A stretch of 64,000 nucleotides of DNA from Shewanella khirikhana. Its GTDB lineage: Bacteria > Pseudomonadota > Gammaproteobacteria > Enterobacterales > Shewanellaceae. The position numbers and the translations under genes were made by a program. Below the pieces are notes generated by a model, which saw only the letters and a list, made by a program, of their open reading frames with translations, ran no database searches and had not been told where the DNA came from. The stretch spans positions 3,767,501 to 3,831,500 of the forward strand of contig NZ_CP020373.1 in NCBI RefSeq assembly GCF_003957745.1, in the 5' to 3' direction. Below are positions 33,132 through 42,876 of this stretch, piece after piece (position 1 is the first letter of the stretch; every line of letters starts with the position of its first letter).

Positions 33132-34693
33132 AAGAGACCTTTTTCCGCTCCATGAGCTGGCTGCACACCTGGGCTGGGCTGCTGGTGTGCTGGTTACTGC
33201 TGTTGGTGTTCTTTGCCGGAACCTTAAGCTTTTTCCGCCACGAGATAAGCCTGTACAGCAAGCCTGAACTGCATCAAAACGTGCTCAGCAATGAGCTGCA
33301 ACAATCGCTGGCACACAGCCTGCAACAGGGGCAGGCCTTTTTGCAGGCTCGCGCCCCCAAGGCGCCGGACTGGTATATTGAGCTGCCAACCGAGCGGCGA
33401 CCTTATCTTGCGTTCAGTTGGAGCGAGGCGCGTAAGCCCGGTGAACAGGGCAGACCCAGGATCCACAGTCAGGTGATGGACATGGACGGCAATCCCGCCC
33501 CCGAGAGCCGCGACACCCTGGGGGGTAACTTCTTCTACCGGCTGCACTTTGACTTGCACTACCTGCCTGTGCCCCTGGCCCGCTATCTGGTGGGCATCTG
33601 CACCATGTTTATGCTGATTGCCCTTATCAGTGGCATCATCATTCACAAGCGGATTTTCAAAGACTTTTTCAGCTTTCGCCCCGGTAAGGGCAGCCGCTCC
33701 TGGCTCGATGCCCATAACCTGAGCTCAGTGATGGCGCTGCCATTTCATCTGGTGATCACCTACACGGGCCTGATTACCCTGATGCTAATGTACATGCCCT
33801 GGGCCGCCTACAGTGTGTGGGACGGCGATGCGCGCGCCATGCGTCAGGAACTGTCGCCACGGGCCGAACCCATCAAGGCCAGCGGCCTGGCGTTGGAGCC
33901 AATACCCATCAGTCAGTTGCTGCCACAAGTCCAGGCTATATGGGGCGATGAGGTGGCGCTGAAAGAAGTGCGCCTGCAACATCCCGGCGATGCCAATGGC
34001 CGGATAAGCTTCACCCGCGACTCTGGCCGCGAAGTCACCGACGAGCGAGACCAGCTGGTTTTCAGCGCCAGCGGCGAGCTGCTGAGCCAACCCAAAGCCC
34101 AAAGCACAGTCGATACTGTCCACGACACCCTGATGGCACTGCACACCGCCCGCTTCGCAGGCCCCTTACTGCGCGTGGTGGGCTTTGTGATGGGACTGCT
34201 GGGCTGCGTGATGATTGCATCGGGCTGTCTGATGTGGGCGCTGAGGCTCAGAGAAAAACGTAAACAGGGATTTGGGCTTAGCTTGGTTGAAGGGCTGAAT
34301 CTGACTGCCATTGTCGGCCTGCCGCTGGGCACACTGCTGTTTTTCTATGCCAACCGCATCCTGCCCACCGACCTGTCTGGGCGGGCACAGTGGGAAGTAC
34401 ACGCCTTCTTCATCGGGCTTGGGATCTGCGCTTTGGTGGCGCTGTTTCGCCGCGATGCCGCGGCCTGGCGCAGCCTGCTGGCAGTCACAGGTTTGCTGGC
34501 GCTGCTGATGCCGCTGCTTAACAGCCTCACGGCGCCGCTCGGCTTGCTTGGCAATATGGCTGCCGGGCAATGGCCTTTGGTGGTGGCCGATATGCTGTTC
34601 TTACTCACGGCGCTTGCATGCTTGCAGGCGGTGCGCAAGCTGCCAAAGGGCGTTCCGGCCCGCGCCAAAGCACTGAGGGAGCAAACCGCATGA
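33128..34693 (+). CDS. PepSY-TM domain inner-membrane protein
   Basis: A 521-residue membrane protein of the PepSY-associated TM family. An N-terminal helix (about 15-37; HTWAGLLVCWLL) and further helices around residues 150-175, 200-225, 350-380, and 390-510 bracket periplasmic PepSY regions (WYIELPTERRPYLAF; HDTLMALHTARF). His residues in HTWAGLL and near the other helices could bind heme, as in FhuF/ferric-reductase-like PepSY proteins. It is the middle gene of the DUF3649-PepSY-DUF3325 operon, overlapping both neighbours by 4 nt. Confidence 0.87.
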   Translation: MKETFFRSMSWLHTWAGLLVCWLLLLVFFAGTLSFFRHEISLYSKPELHQNVLSNELQQSLAHSLQQGQAFLQARAPKAPDWYIELPTERRPYLAFSWSEARKPGEQGRPRIHSQVMDMDGNPAPESRDTLGGNFFYRLHFDLHYLPVPLARYLVGICTMFMLIALISGIIIHKRIFKDFFSFRPGKGSRSWLDAHNLSSVMALPFHLVITYTGLITLMLMYMPWAAYSVWDGDARAMRQELSPRAEPIKASGLALEPIPISQLLPQVQAIWGDEVALKEVRLQHPGDANGRISFTRDSGREVTDERDQLVFSASGELLSQPKAQSTVDTVHDTLMALHTARFAGPLLRVVGFVMGLLGCVMIASGCLMWALRLREKRKQGFGLSLVEGLNLTAIVGLPLGTLLFFYANRILPTDLSGRAQWEVHAFFIGLGICALVALFRRDAAAWRSLLAVTGLLALLMPLLNSLTAPLGLLGNMAAGQWPLVVADMLFLLTALACLQAVRKLPKGVPARAKALREQTA

Positions 34694-35010
34694 ACACGCT
34701 CGCCCTGTTTGGTCTGCTGCTGGCAGCATTTTGTCTGCTGGCGCTGTCGCAGTTCAGCCACTTTCGTGCCGCTTTCAACCGCCCCCCAAGCGAGCTTCAG
34801 GGCCGATGTCTGCAATGTTGCGGCCTGGGGCTGATTATCCTTGCAGTGGTGATTGCCACTGTCATTGGGGGCAGCTATGGCGTTATCGAACTACTTACCC
34901 TGCTGACACCTGCGGCCTTGCTGGTTCTGCTGCTGGTGAAACAGCGACCCGGTCTGTTGCCGGGGGCAGCCTTGATGGCCGCGCCTGCACTTTGCTTGCT
35001 GTGGCTGTAA
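34690..35010 (+). CDS. DUF3325 membrane protein (iron-uptake operon)
   Basis: A 106-residue protein with three to four hydrophobic segments covering most of its length, matching the DUF3325 family. ATG 34690 overlaps the PepSY stop by 4 nt. It closes the operon; the family's function is not established, but the gene trio is a recognised iron-uptake companion set. Confidence 0.82.
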   Translation: MNTLALFGLLLAAFCLLALSQFSHFRAAFNRPPSELQGRCLQCCGLGLIILAVVIATVIGGSYGVIELLTLLTPAALLVLLLVKQRPGLLPGAALMAAPALCLLWL

Positions 35011-35176
35011 ACCGCACAGCAACCTGACCACAGGTATGAGTCGGCGCGGGCGAATTTAACCGCTTTTGCCAATGTCGCACGCCTTAGCCCCACGGCAGAA
35101 TGGAGAGCGCACAGACCGCCTGCGGCACCAACATGGATTGTCGGTCTCGAATAATAACAAGTAAGGATACCGACCC

Positions 35177-37207
35177 ATGAAGCTTCAAAAGAGCCTGCTC
35201 ACCCTCGCGCTACTCTCACCCCTGTCGGCCATGGCCGGCGATCTGTGGATTATGACTGACAAAGATGCCCAGGCCACCCTCAGCGGCCTGATGCAAAAAC
35301 ACAATCTGCAGACCGGCACCAAGCAAAGCGGCGGTAAGCTTATCACCCGCCTCAACGAAGATAAGCTACTGGAATTAAGCGCCCTGATGCACAAAGAGCA
35401 CAATCGCTGCGGCGGTTTCAGCGTGCATGCCACCGAGGCCGATGCCCTGGCCGCCAGTCTGGTGCCAGTGAGCCAGGCCGCATTCAGTTTCCCCGGCGAG
35501 CCCAATCAGGCGGCGAGGGTTGCCGACATTCTGCCGCGGCTGATGGCAAGCAATATCAAGGATACAGTCACCAGCCTGGAGGCATTCACCAACCGCTACT
35601 ACACCACCAGCCACGGTGAAAACGCCGCCCATTGGGTGAAAGACAACTGGGCAGCACTGGCCGGGGGGCAGAGCTGGGCCAATGCCGCCGTGTATGACCA
35701 TGCCGACTGGCGTCAGGACTCGGTCGTCCTCACCCTCACCGGCAGCGAAGCCCCGGATGAGATTGTCGTTCTTGGCGGCCACCTGGACTCCATCAATGGC
35801 TACACCACAGAAACCACCCGCGCTCCCGGCGCCGACGACAATGCCTCGGGCATGGCCACCATCACCGAGGTGATCCGCGCCTTTATGAGCCAGGGTCAGC
35901 CCAAGCGCACCATCAAGTTTATCGGCTATGCCGCCGAGGAAGTGGGTCTGCGTGGCAGCGCCGAAATCGCCGCCGAGGCCCGCAGTCAGGGGCAAAATGT
36001 GGTAGCGGTTATGCAGCTGGATATGACCGGCTTTAACGGCAGCAACGAAGACATAGTGCTGATGCAGGACTACACAGACTCGGGCCTGAATCAGTTTCTT
36101 ATCAAGCTGATGGATACCTACCATACCGAGATAAGCTACGGCGTGGATGTGTGCGGTTATGGCTGCTCGGATCATGCCTCCTGGCACAATCAGGGTTACC
36201 CGGCTGCCATGCCATTTGAGTCACGCTTCAACGACTACAACCCCCATATCCACACCGCCCAGGACACCCTGGACAAGCTCGACCCCACCATGGAACATGC
36301 ACTCAACTTTGCCAAGCTGGCCTCGAGCTATCTGGTAGAGCTGGGCTTTAACACAGGTGGCACAGGCCCCGAAACCGGCGAGCTTGAAAATGGCGTGGCT
36401 CTCACCGGGCTCAGCGCCGCCAAGGATGCCCAGAGCTATTTCACCCTCGCGGTACCGGCCAATGCCGAGAACCTGCGCTTTGTCACCAGCGCCAACAATG
36501 GCGATGCCGACATGTACGTGAAGTTCGGCACGCCGCCGTCGACCTCAGATTTTGACTGCCGCTCCTGGAACAACGGCAGTAATGAAAGCTGCGACCTGGC
36601 TCAGGCCACCGAAGGCACCTGGCATGTGATGCTCAAAGCCTACAGCGCTTACGCAGATTTAAGCCTCACCGGCAGCTTTGATGTGTCGACCCCAACCCCC
36701 AATCAGCCACCGGTGTCGAACTTCAGCGCCAGCTTCAATGGAGCCACCGGCCAGTTTGTGTCCAGCGCCAGCGACAGTGACGGCCAGTTGGTGAGCTGGC
36801 AGTGGAACTTCGGCGATGGCAGTACCGGCAACGGTGCGAACACCAGCCACAGTTACGCCCAGTCGGGCAATTACACAGTCACCCTGACCGTGACCGACGA
36901 TGACGGTGCCAGCGCCAGCAGCAGTCAAAGCTTCGATGTGACTGTGCCAGAGCCACCCCAGGGCGATATTGAGTTGCAGGTCGCCAAGGCCTCCAAGTCC
37001 CGTCTTGGCAGCGTGTATGTGTCGCTGCGCTGGGATACCGGCACCCCCGGCTTTAAGGTGCTGCGTGACGGCGTCGAAGTGGGTTCAACCAGCCGCACCA
37101 GCTTCACCGACAGATTCAAGGTTGGCAAAAACGATCCGGTGAACGTGAGCTATCAGGTCTGTGACAGTACAGGTAGCTGCTCCAATCTGGTGCCGGTCAA
37201 GCTGTAA
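35177..37207 (+). CDS. Secreted M28 aminopeptidase with pre-peptidase and PKD domains
   Basis: A 676-residue secreted zinc aminopeptidase resembling the Vibrio/Aeromonas leucine aminopeptidases. A signal peptide (SPLSAMAGD) is followed by a propeptide-like region and the M28 core. Expected metal and catalytic residues are visible in GGHLDS, GADDNASGM, AAEEVG, QLDMTG and NPHIHTAQDT. A pre-peptidase C-terminal domain (about 395-500), a PKD domain (about 515-600; SDGQLVSWQWNFGDG) and a C-terminal beta domain follow. It would degrade extracellular peptides. It lies between two iron-uptake units; a T-rich hairpin follows. Confidence 0.9.
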   Translation: MKLQKSLLTLALLSPLSAMAGDLWIMTDKDAQATLSGLMQKHNLQTGTKQSGGKLITRLNEDKLLELSALMHKEHNRCGGFSVHATEADALAASLVPVSQAAFSFPGEPNQAARVADILPRLMASNIKDTVTSLEAFTNRYYTTSHGENAAHWVKDNWAALAGGQSWANAAVYDHADWRQDSVVLTLTGSEAPDEIVVLGGHLDSINGYTTETTRAPGADDNASGMATITEVIRAFMSQGQPKRTIKFIGYAAEEVGLRGSAEIAAEARSQGQNVVAVMQLDMTGFNGSNEDIVLMQDYTDSGLNQFLIKLMDTYHTEISYGVDVCGYGCSDHASWHNQGYPAAMPFESRFNDYNPHIHTAQDTLDKLDPTMEHALNFAKLASSYLVELGFNTGGTGPETGELENGVALTGLSAAKDAQSYFTLAVPANAENLRFVTSANNGDADMYVKFGTPPSTSDFDCRSWNNGSNESCDLAQATEGTWHVMLKAYSAYADLSLTGSFDVSTPTPNQPPVSNFSASFNGATGQFVSSASDSDGQLVSWQWNFGDGSTGNGANTSHSYAQSGNYTVTLTVTDDDGASASSSQSFDVTVPEPPQGDIELQVAKASKSRLGSVYVSLRWDTGTPGFKVLRDGVEVGSTSRTSFTDRFKVGKNDPVNVSYQVCDSTGSCSNLVPVKL

Positions 37208-37217
37208 TCTCTAGCCC

Positions 37218-37238
37218 AAGGCGGGTTCTTCCCGCCTT
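37218..37238 (+). terminator. Hairpin just after the aminopeptidase gene
   Basis: AAGGCGGG / CCCGCCTT stem with a TTCTT loop, 10 nt after the stop; not followed by a clear T-tract. It probably protects or partly terminates the transcript. Confidence 0.5.
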
Positions 37239-37259
37239 AGGCACACACCTATCTGAGCC

Positions 37260-37285
37260 AAAGCCCCGCACCGCGGGGCTTTTTC
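37260..37285 (+). terminator. Terminator after the aminopeptidase gene
   Basis: AAAGCCCCGC / GCGGGGCTTTTT with a short ACC loop, followed by CATGG. This is the main terminator candidate for the M28 gene. Confidence 0.8.
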
Positions 37286-37368
37286 ATGGCATTCAGCAAC
37301 CTTTTGCAGTGAACTGTTACCGCTGGAAAAGCGATCAACCCCACAGGATAGAGTGATCACTTTAAATA

Positions 37369-37387
37369 ATTAATGATAACGATTTGC
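37369..37387. promoter_or_regulatory. Candidate Fur box upstream of the siderophore receptor
   Basis: ATTAATGATAACGATTTGC matches about 13 of 19 Fur consensus positions by eye, with an intact TAATGATAA core. It sits 52-70 nt before the receptor start codon. Similar A/T-rich repeats continue to 37400, so Fur may bind in tandem. Confidence 0.65.
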
Positions 37388-37438
37388 ATTTGATTTATCA
37401 TCCGTGCGTATTATAACCACGTGAGGAACTGCTAAATC

Positions 37439-39514
37439 ATGTCCAGCACCCGCATTTTTAAACTGGCCGGGCTGACTGTGGCACTGATGTCCGCCATGGC
37501 CGCCCATGGCAAGGAAGAGAGCGACATCGGTATCGAACGGATTATCGTGACCACCAAGGCAACGGCGCCATCCACTACCAAGGGCGATTTCAGCCTGATT
37601 AAAGCGCCGCAGAATATCCAGATCCTGTCGAAGAATTTCCTCGATGATGTGGGCGCCATCCACCTGGAAGACTCACTCAAACATATCGCCGGCATCCAGC
37701 CCGGCGGCTATTTCCAGGGTTACGACTACTTCCGCATCCGCGGCTTTGATGCCTCTCAAAACATCTACCTCGACGGCCTGCGCCTGAACGACAACGGTCT
37801 GGGCGCCAACGTGGAACAATCCAACCTCGAAACCCTCGAGGTGATGAAGGGCCCCTCTTCCACCCTCTATGGCGCAGGCGCCATTTCCGGCATGGTTAAT
37901 CTGGTGAGCAAACGGCCGGGCAAAACCGACCAGAGCAGCCTGACCCTGCACGGCGGCAGCGACGACTACAACGAAGTGAATGCCGATATTAACCGGGTGC
38001 TGAACGATGAGGGTGATATCTACGGCCGCCTTGGCCTGACCTACCGCAATGCCGCCAATTCGGTGGACTTTGTGGATGGCCAGGAGCGCCTGTACATAGC
38101 GCCGTCCCTCAGTTTTGAATTATCGGACGACGCCAAACTGACTCTGCTTGGCAGTTACACCAAAGACAACAACGAACCCGGCATGCCGCTGCCTGCCATG
38201 GGCACAGTGCTGGAATCGCCCCTGGGCCAGCTCGATAAGAACTTGTTTTACGGCAATATCAACGACCCGGGTAATCTGGAAGATGAAACCTTCCGCTTGG
38301 GTTATGAGCTGTCCTGGGCGCTTGGCAACAATCTGGAACTGCGCCAGAACATGCGCTATCAGGATGCCTCCAGCAACTGGAATAACCTTTACTATCCCAG
38401 CAGCTACAATGCCGACAACGGCGAGCTGTCGCTGTATAAATTCAGCTACCGCACCCAGTGGAAAACCTGGGCCATAGACACAGGCATCAACGGTACAGTG
38501 CAGCTTGGCAACAGCGAGCATGTGTTTACCGCCGGGGTCGATGTGTTTATCTCCGACCTCTACACCAGTAGCGCCCTTGGCAGCCAGTACCCCACAATCA
38601 ACCTGTATCAGCCTGATTACAGCGTGTTTCCAGACAGCGAAACCAACGATTTTGGCCCCGAGTCCAAGGTCGAGAACCGTATTTTCGGCTTCTATGCCCA
38701 GGACCAAATCAACTGGGGTGACCACTGGAGCCTGACCCTCGGTGGCCGTATCGACCGATATAAACAAGCCTACGTGGATGAATACGCAAGTAATTTCAGC
38801 CCACGCGCTGGCCTGAGCTACGCCTTTAACGACAACTGGGTGCTGTATGGCAGCTACTCTGAAGCCTTTACGCCACAATCCTTTGTCGATGCCAATGGGC
38901 AGGTGCTGGACCCAGAGCAGGGCAAACAGTGGGAGATTGGCCTCAAGAGCCGTGGCTTCGATGGCGACCTCAGCGCAACCCTGTCGCTGTTTGACCTCAC
39001 CAAAAAGAACATCGCCCTGGCCAATGTGGATGCCGGTGGCAACTTTACCTACTCGGCATCGGGAGAAATCCAAAGCCAGGGCGCCGAGCTGGATTTGCAG
39101 TGGCTGCTCACCGACAACCTGCAGCTTATCGGCCATGCCGCTTACACCCATGCGGTGGATGCCGAGCACGACAAGTGGGTTGCCAACGTGCCCAGATACT
39201 CCTATGGCGGCTGGCTTAAGTACAACCTGGATGACTATCTGCCAGGCCTCAGTGCTGGTGCCGGGGTAAACCACTATGCCAGGCAGCAGGGCAATGTGCA
39301 GGCGGTCCTGAATGAGAGCAGCGAAGGCGACTTCTACCTGCCCGCCTACACCCTGGTTGACCTGAACCTGACCTACAGCTGGGATCTGTACGATGTGCGT
39401 CTTATCGTCAGCAATCTCACCGATGAAGACTATTACTCAGGCTCCGACAGCCTGCTCAGGGTCATGCCCGGCAGCGGCCGCGAGGTCAAACTCAGCTTCT
39501 CGGCCAACTGGTAA
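37439..39514 (+). CDS. TonB-dependent siderophore receptor
   Basis: A 691-residue outer-membrane receptor. A signal peptide (MSAMAAHGKE) precedes a plug domain with RIRGFDASQNIYLDGLR, EVMKGPSSTLYGAGAISGMVN and LVSKRPG, and a 22-strand-type barrel ends in a terminal aromatic (SANW). These stretches are typical of hydroxamate/catecholate siderophore receptors (FhuE/FpvA group). GAGGAA at 37423-37428 supports ATG 37439. The next gene (PepSY) follows 5 nt later. The ligand is not identifiable. Confidence 0.93.
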   Translation: MSSTRIFKLAGLTVALMSAMAAHGKEESDIGIERIIVTTKATAPSTTKGDFSLIKAPQNIQILSKNFLDDVGAIHLEDSLKHIAGIQPGGYFQGYDYFRIRGFDASQNIYLDGLRLNDNGLGANVEQSNLETLEVMKGPSSTLYGAGAISGMVNLVSKRPGKTDQSSLTLHGGSDDYNEVNADINRVLNDEGDIYGRLGLTYRNAANSVDFVDGQERLYIAPSLSFELSDDAKLTLLGSYTKDNNEPGMPLPAMGTVLESPLGQLDKNLFYGNINDPGNLEDETFRLGYELSWALGNNLELRQNMRYQDASSNWNNLYYPSSYNADNGELSLYKFSYRTQWKTWAIDTGINGTVQLGNSEHVFTAGVDVFISDLYTSSALGSQYPTINLYQPDYSVFPDSETNDFGPESKVENRIFGFYAQDQINWGDHWSLTLGGRIDRYKQAYVDEYASNFSPRAGLSYAFNDNWVLYGSYSEAFTPQSFVDANGQVLDPEQGKQWEIGLKSRGFDGDLSATLSLFDLTKKNIALANVDAGGNFTYSASGEIQSQGAELDLQWLLTDNLQLIGHAAYTHAVDAEHDKWVANVPRYSYGGWLKYNLDDYLPGLSAGAGVNHYARQQGNVQAVLNESSEGDFYLPAYTLVDLNLTYSWDLYDVRLIVSNLTDEDYYSGSDSLLRVMPGSGREVKLSFSANW

Positions 39515-39519
39515 TCAGG

Positions 39520-40599
39520 ATGCGCAAACATCTGTGGAAATGGCACGGGCTGGCGGGGCTTATCGTCGCCCTGCCGCTGTTTGTGATAGCCCTGAGCGGC
39601 AGCCTGCTGGTGTTCAAAGCCGAGCTTGACCGGTGGCTGATGCCCGAGGTGGTCAATGCCGGCAGCGATGAGCGCCTCAGTATGACTGTGCTGCTGCCGC
39701 GCGCAGCCAGTGCGCTGCCTGAACATGAGATCCTCGGCTGGCAGTTTGGCGCACAAGGCGAGGCCGACATGCTGTATGTGGCGCAGCAAGGCAGTTACGA
39801 CTGGCAAAAGCTGTGGCTGGATCCGGCAACCGGCGAGCTGCTCACAGTGCCCAGATCGCTTACCTGGGCGCTGACCGACTGGCTGCTGGAGCTACACTAT
39901 CTGCTGCTGATGGATCACGCAGGCTTGCTGCTGGCGGCCATCACGGCGCTGCTGATGCTGTTTTTGGGGATATCAGGGATAGTGCTGCACCGCCAGTTCT
40001 GGCGCACCTTCTTTACTTTGCGCTTAGGAAAAGGCCTGCGACTGCTGCTGAGCGATGGCCACAAGATGCTCGGCATCACAGGTGCACCTGTGTTTCTGGT
40101 GCTGGGCTTTACCGGTGCCTGGTGGAACCTGGAGCACTTTTACGAAGAAGTGATTGAAGGCCACGATGACAGCGCCTTTGTCATTACTCAGCGCTATTAC
40201 AATCCCGCCATCGACGTGGAAACCCTGATAACCGAGGCGCAGCGCGAGCTGCCCGGCTTTGAGCCAAGCTATATGCGCCTGCCGGATGCAAGTTACCCGG
40301 GCGTGCACCTGTTTGGTCATCGCGCCGATGATGGCATGCTGCGCAGCCGCTTTGGGTCTATTGTCAGCTTTGATGACAACACTGGCCAGCACACAGGTAC
40401 CCTCGATGTGGCCGAGGCGCCTTGGCTGTATCAGTTCACCGACAGTTTCAAGCCTCTGCACTATGGCGACTTTGCCGGCCTCATGAGCCGTATCATCTGG
40501 TGCATTGTCGGCTTTTTGCCCTGCCTGATGGCACTGTCCGGCTTTTGGATGTGGCGCGAGCGCAGTCGCAAAGGCGCTCGCCGCAAAAGCCGCGCGTAA
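39520..40599 (+). CDS. PepSY-TM protein paired with the siderophore receptor
   Basis: A 359-residue inner-membrane protein with an N-terminal helix containing a His (KWHGLAGLIVALPLFVIALSG), helices near 130-155, 185-205 and 325-350, and a periplasmic PepSY-like body. It lies 5 nt after the TonB-dependent receptor, so the two are almost certainly co-transcribed under the Fur box. Such proteins are thought to reduce or release iron from siderophores at the inner membrane. It ends in an Arg/Lys-rich tail. Confidence 0.88.
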   Translation: MRKHLWKWHGLAGLIVALPLFVIALSGSLLVFKAELDRWLMPEVVNAGSDERLSMTVLLPRAASALPEHEILGWQFGAQGEADMLYVAQQGSYDWQKLWLDPATGELLTVPRSLTWALTDWLLELHYLLLMDHAGLLLAAITALLMLFLGISGIVLHRQFWRTFFTLRLGKGLRLLLSDGHKMLGITGAPVFLVLGFTGAWWNLEHFYEEVIEGHDDSAFVITQRYYNPAIDVETLITEAQRELPGFEPSYMRLPDASYPGVHLFGHRADDGMLRSRFGSIVSFDDNTGQHTGTLDVAEAPWLYQFTDSFKPLHYGDFAGLMSRIIWCIVGFLPCLMALSGFWMWRERSRKGARRKSRA

Positions 40600-40646
40600 C
40601 GTCAATCACAGCGGAGTCACCCGCACCGCCAGCACATGTGTATAAA

Positions 40647-40676
40647 CAAAAAACCCCGGCAAGCCGGGGTTTTTTA
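40647..40676. terminator. Bidirectional terminator between the PepSY gene and typA
   Basis: AAAAACCCCGGC / GCCGGGGTTTTTT with a 2-nt loop; it serves both convergent units. Confidence 0.92.
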
Positions 40677-40696
40677 ATCACGCGATGCGGTCAGAA

Positions 40697-42514
40697 TTAG
40701 TCACCCTGACGGCTGGCGCGCTTACGATCGTTCTCGGTCAGATGCTTCTTACGCACGCGGATGCTCAGCGGCGTCACTTCTACCAGTTCGTCGTCATCGA
40801 TAAACTCAAGCGCCTGTTCCAGAGTCATCTGGATGTGCGGAGTCAGTACCTGAGCTTCGTCAGTACCAGAGGCACGCATGTTGGTCAGCTGCTTGCCCTT
40901 GAGGCAGTTCACGGTCAGGTCGTTTGAACGGCTGTGGATACCGATCACCTGGCCTTCGTAAACTTCGGCGGCGTGACCGATCATCAGACGACCACGGTCC
41001 TGCAGACCGAACAGGGCGAAGGTCAGTGCCTTACCTGTGGCGTTGGAGATCAGTACACCGTTGTTACGCTGACCGATGTCACCACCCTTGAATGGACCGT
41101 AGTGGTCGAAAGTGTGGTACAGCAGACCGGTACCAGAGGTCGCAGTCATAAACTCGGTCTGGAAGCCAATCAGGCCGCGGCTTGGGATAACGAAGTCGAT
41201 ACGTACACGACCCTTGCCGTCCAGCTGCATGTCTTTCATGTCAGCCTTACGGGTACCCAGCTTCTCGATCACAGTGCCCTGATGATCTTCTTCCACGTCC
41301 ACGGTCAGGGTTTCGAACGGCTCGCACTTCTCACCGTCGATTTCCTTGATGATTACTTCTGGACGGGATACCGCCAGCTCGTAACCTTCACGGCGCATGT
41401 TTTCAATCAGGATAGACAGGTGCAGTTCACCACGGCCAGACACGCGGAAGCGGTCAGGGCTGTCGGTTTCTTCTACACGCAGGGCCACGTTGTGAACCAG
41501 TTCCTGTTGCAGACGCTCAAGGATGTTACGTGAAGTCACGTACTTACCTTCTTTACCGGCAAACGGAGAGGTGTTTACCTGGAAGGTCATGGTCAGAGTT
41601 GGCTCGTCTACGCTCAGTGGTGGCAGGGCTTCGGCACTGCCCACGGCGCAGATGGTGTCAGAGATTTTCAGCTCGCCAAGACCCGTGATAGCAACGATGT
41701 CACCGGCGTTGGCGCTGGCCACTTCGTGACGGTCCAGACCCATGTAACCCAGTACCTGGCCGATTTTGCCGTTACGGGTTTTACCATCGGCACCAACAAC
41801 GGTTACCTGCTGGTTGGTCTTGACGCTGCCGCGCTTGATACGGCCTACACCGATAACGCCCACGTAGCTGTTGTAGTCCAGCTGAGAGATCTGCATCTGG
41901 AAGGCGCCGTCGGCGTCGGCATCCGGAGGAGATACTTTCTCAACGATGGTCTGGAACAGTGGGGTCATGTCTTCGCTTGGCTCATCGGGATCCAGAGTGG
42001 CAAAGCCATTCAGAGCCGAGGCGTAAACGATAGGGAAATCCAGCTGTTCGTCGGTGGCACCCAGGTTGTCGAACAGGTCAAATACCTGGTCGATTACCCA
42101 ATCAGGACGGGCACCCGGACGGTCGATTTTGTTGATAACCACGATGGGCTTGAGGCCCTGGGCAAACGCCTTTTTGGTCACGAAGCGGGTCTGTGGCATT
42201 GGGCCGTCAACGGCGTCAACCAGCAGCAATACAGAGTCCACCATAGACAGAACACGCTCTACTTCACCACCGAAGTCGGCATGGCCAGGGGTGTCTACGA
42301 TGTTGATACGGTAATCGTTCCACTTGATGGCAGTGTTTTTCGCCAGAATGGTGATGCCACGTTCTTTTTCCAGATCGTTGGAGTCCATCACGCGCTCTGT
42401 GGCTTCGCCGCGGCTTTCAAGGGTGCCTGACTGGGAGAGCAGCTTGTCAACCAGGGTGGTTTTACCATGGTCAACGTGAGCAATAATGGCGATGTTACGC
42501 AAATTTTCTAACAC
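40697..42514 (-). CDS. typA: Ribosome-associated GTPase TypA/BipA
   Basis: A 605-residue translational GTPase, the usual BipA length. The G1 motif AHVDHGKTT lies at about residues 12-20, DTPGHADFGGEV is G3, and NKIDRPGARP is G4. EF-G-like domains and the BipA-specific C-terminus (YEGQVIGIHSRSNDLTVN) follow. It acts on the ribosome under stress and cold. The start is GTG at 42514, with GAGG upstream on its strand. Divergent from glnA, as in E. coli. Its codon use shifts to that of highly expressed genes. Confidence 0.97.
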   Translation of the reverse strand: MLENLRNIAIIAHVDHGKTTLVDKLLSQSGTLESRGEATERVMDSNDLEKERGITILAKNTAIKWNDYRINIVDTPGHADFGGEVERVLSMVDSVLLLVDAVDGPMPQTRFVTKKAFAQGLKPIVVINKIDRPGARPDWVIDQVFDLFDNLGATDEQLDFPIVYASALNGFATLDPDEPSEDMTPLFQTIVEKVSPPDADADGAFQMQISQLDYNSYVGVIGVGRIKRGSVKTNQQVTVVGADGKTRNGKIGQVLGYMGLDRHEVASANAGDIVAITGLGELKISDTICAVGSAEALPPLSVDEPTLTMTFQVNTSPFAGKEGKYVTSRNILERLQQELVHNVALRVEETDSPDRFRVSGRGELHLSILIENMRREGYELAVSRPEVIIKEIDGEKCEPFETLTVDVEEDHQGTVIEKLGTRKADMKDMQLDGKGRVRIDFVIPSRGLIGFQTEFMTATSGTGLLYHTFDHYGPFKGGDIGQRNNGVLISNATGKALTFALFGLQDRGRLMIGHAAEVYEGQVIGIHSRSNDLTVNCLKGKQLTNMRASGTDEAQVLTPHIQMTLEQALEFIDDDELVEVTPLSIRVRKKHLTENDRKRASRQGD

Positions 42515-42728
42515 GGTTAGCCTCTTACCATCTTGTTTCAGTGTGCATTGCCCCGATGTTGTTACGCCTCGGGACGGCCGGACTATCGCCGGCAGGGCGC
42601 GGGAATATGACGTTTTACTGAACTATTCCCCGGCCCCTTGCGTTAAAAAGCGTGCCATTCTACTCTAGCAGCGTCCTCACGGACAGGATTATTTTTTGGC
42701 CGTTTGGGAGATCCCGACCTTGCCCGGC

Positions 42729-42797
42729 TGCACCAAATTACTGCACAGCATCAGTGCAAGCACCACAACAGTGCATAGGCTGCACCACAATAGTGCA
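42729..42797 (+). promoter_or_regulatory. Array of NtrC-type binding sites upstream of glnA
   Basis: Dyads of the form TGCAC-N7-GTGCA occur at 42729-42745 (TGCACCAAATTACTGCA), 42742-42758 (TGCACAGCATCAGTGCA), 42759-42775 (AGCACCACAACAGTGCA) and 42781-42797 (TGCACCACAATAGTGCA). The first two overlap by one TGCA. The NtrC consensus is TGCACCA-N3/4-GGTGCA. The sites lie about 65-145 bp upstream of the sigma-54 promoter, an enhancer-like distance. Confidence 0.85.
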
Positions 42798-42860
42798 ACC
42801 GTGAAAATCCTGCGCCCTAAAAATCCAACCACTCTCTTTTTAATCAATAACTTAAAATGT

Positions 42861-42876
42861 TGGCACAGTACTGGCT
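42861..42876 (+). promoter_or_regulatory. Sigma-54 (-24/-12) promoter of glnA
   Basis: TGGCACAGTACTGGCT fits the TGGCAC-N5-TTGCA consensus with the invariant GG (42862-42863) and GC (42874-42875) at the required 10-bp spacing. Transcription would begin near 42887, about 90 nt before the glnA ATG. Confidence 0.85.
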
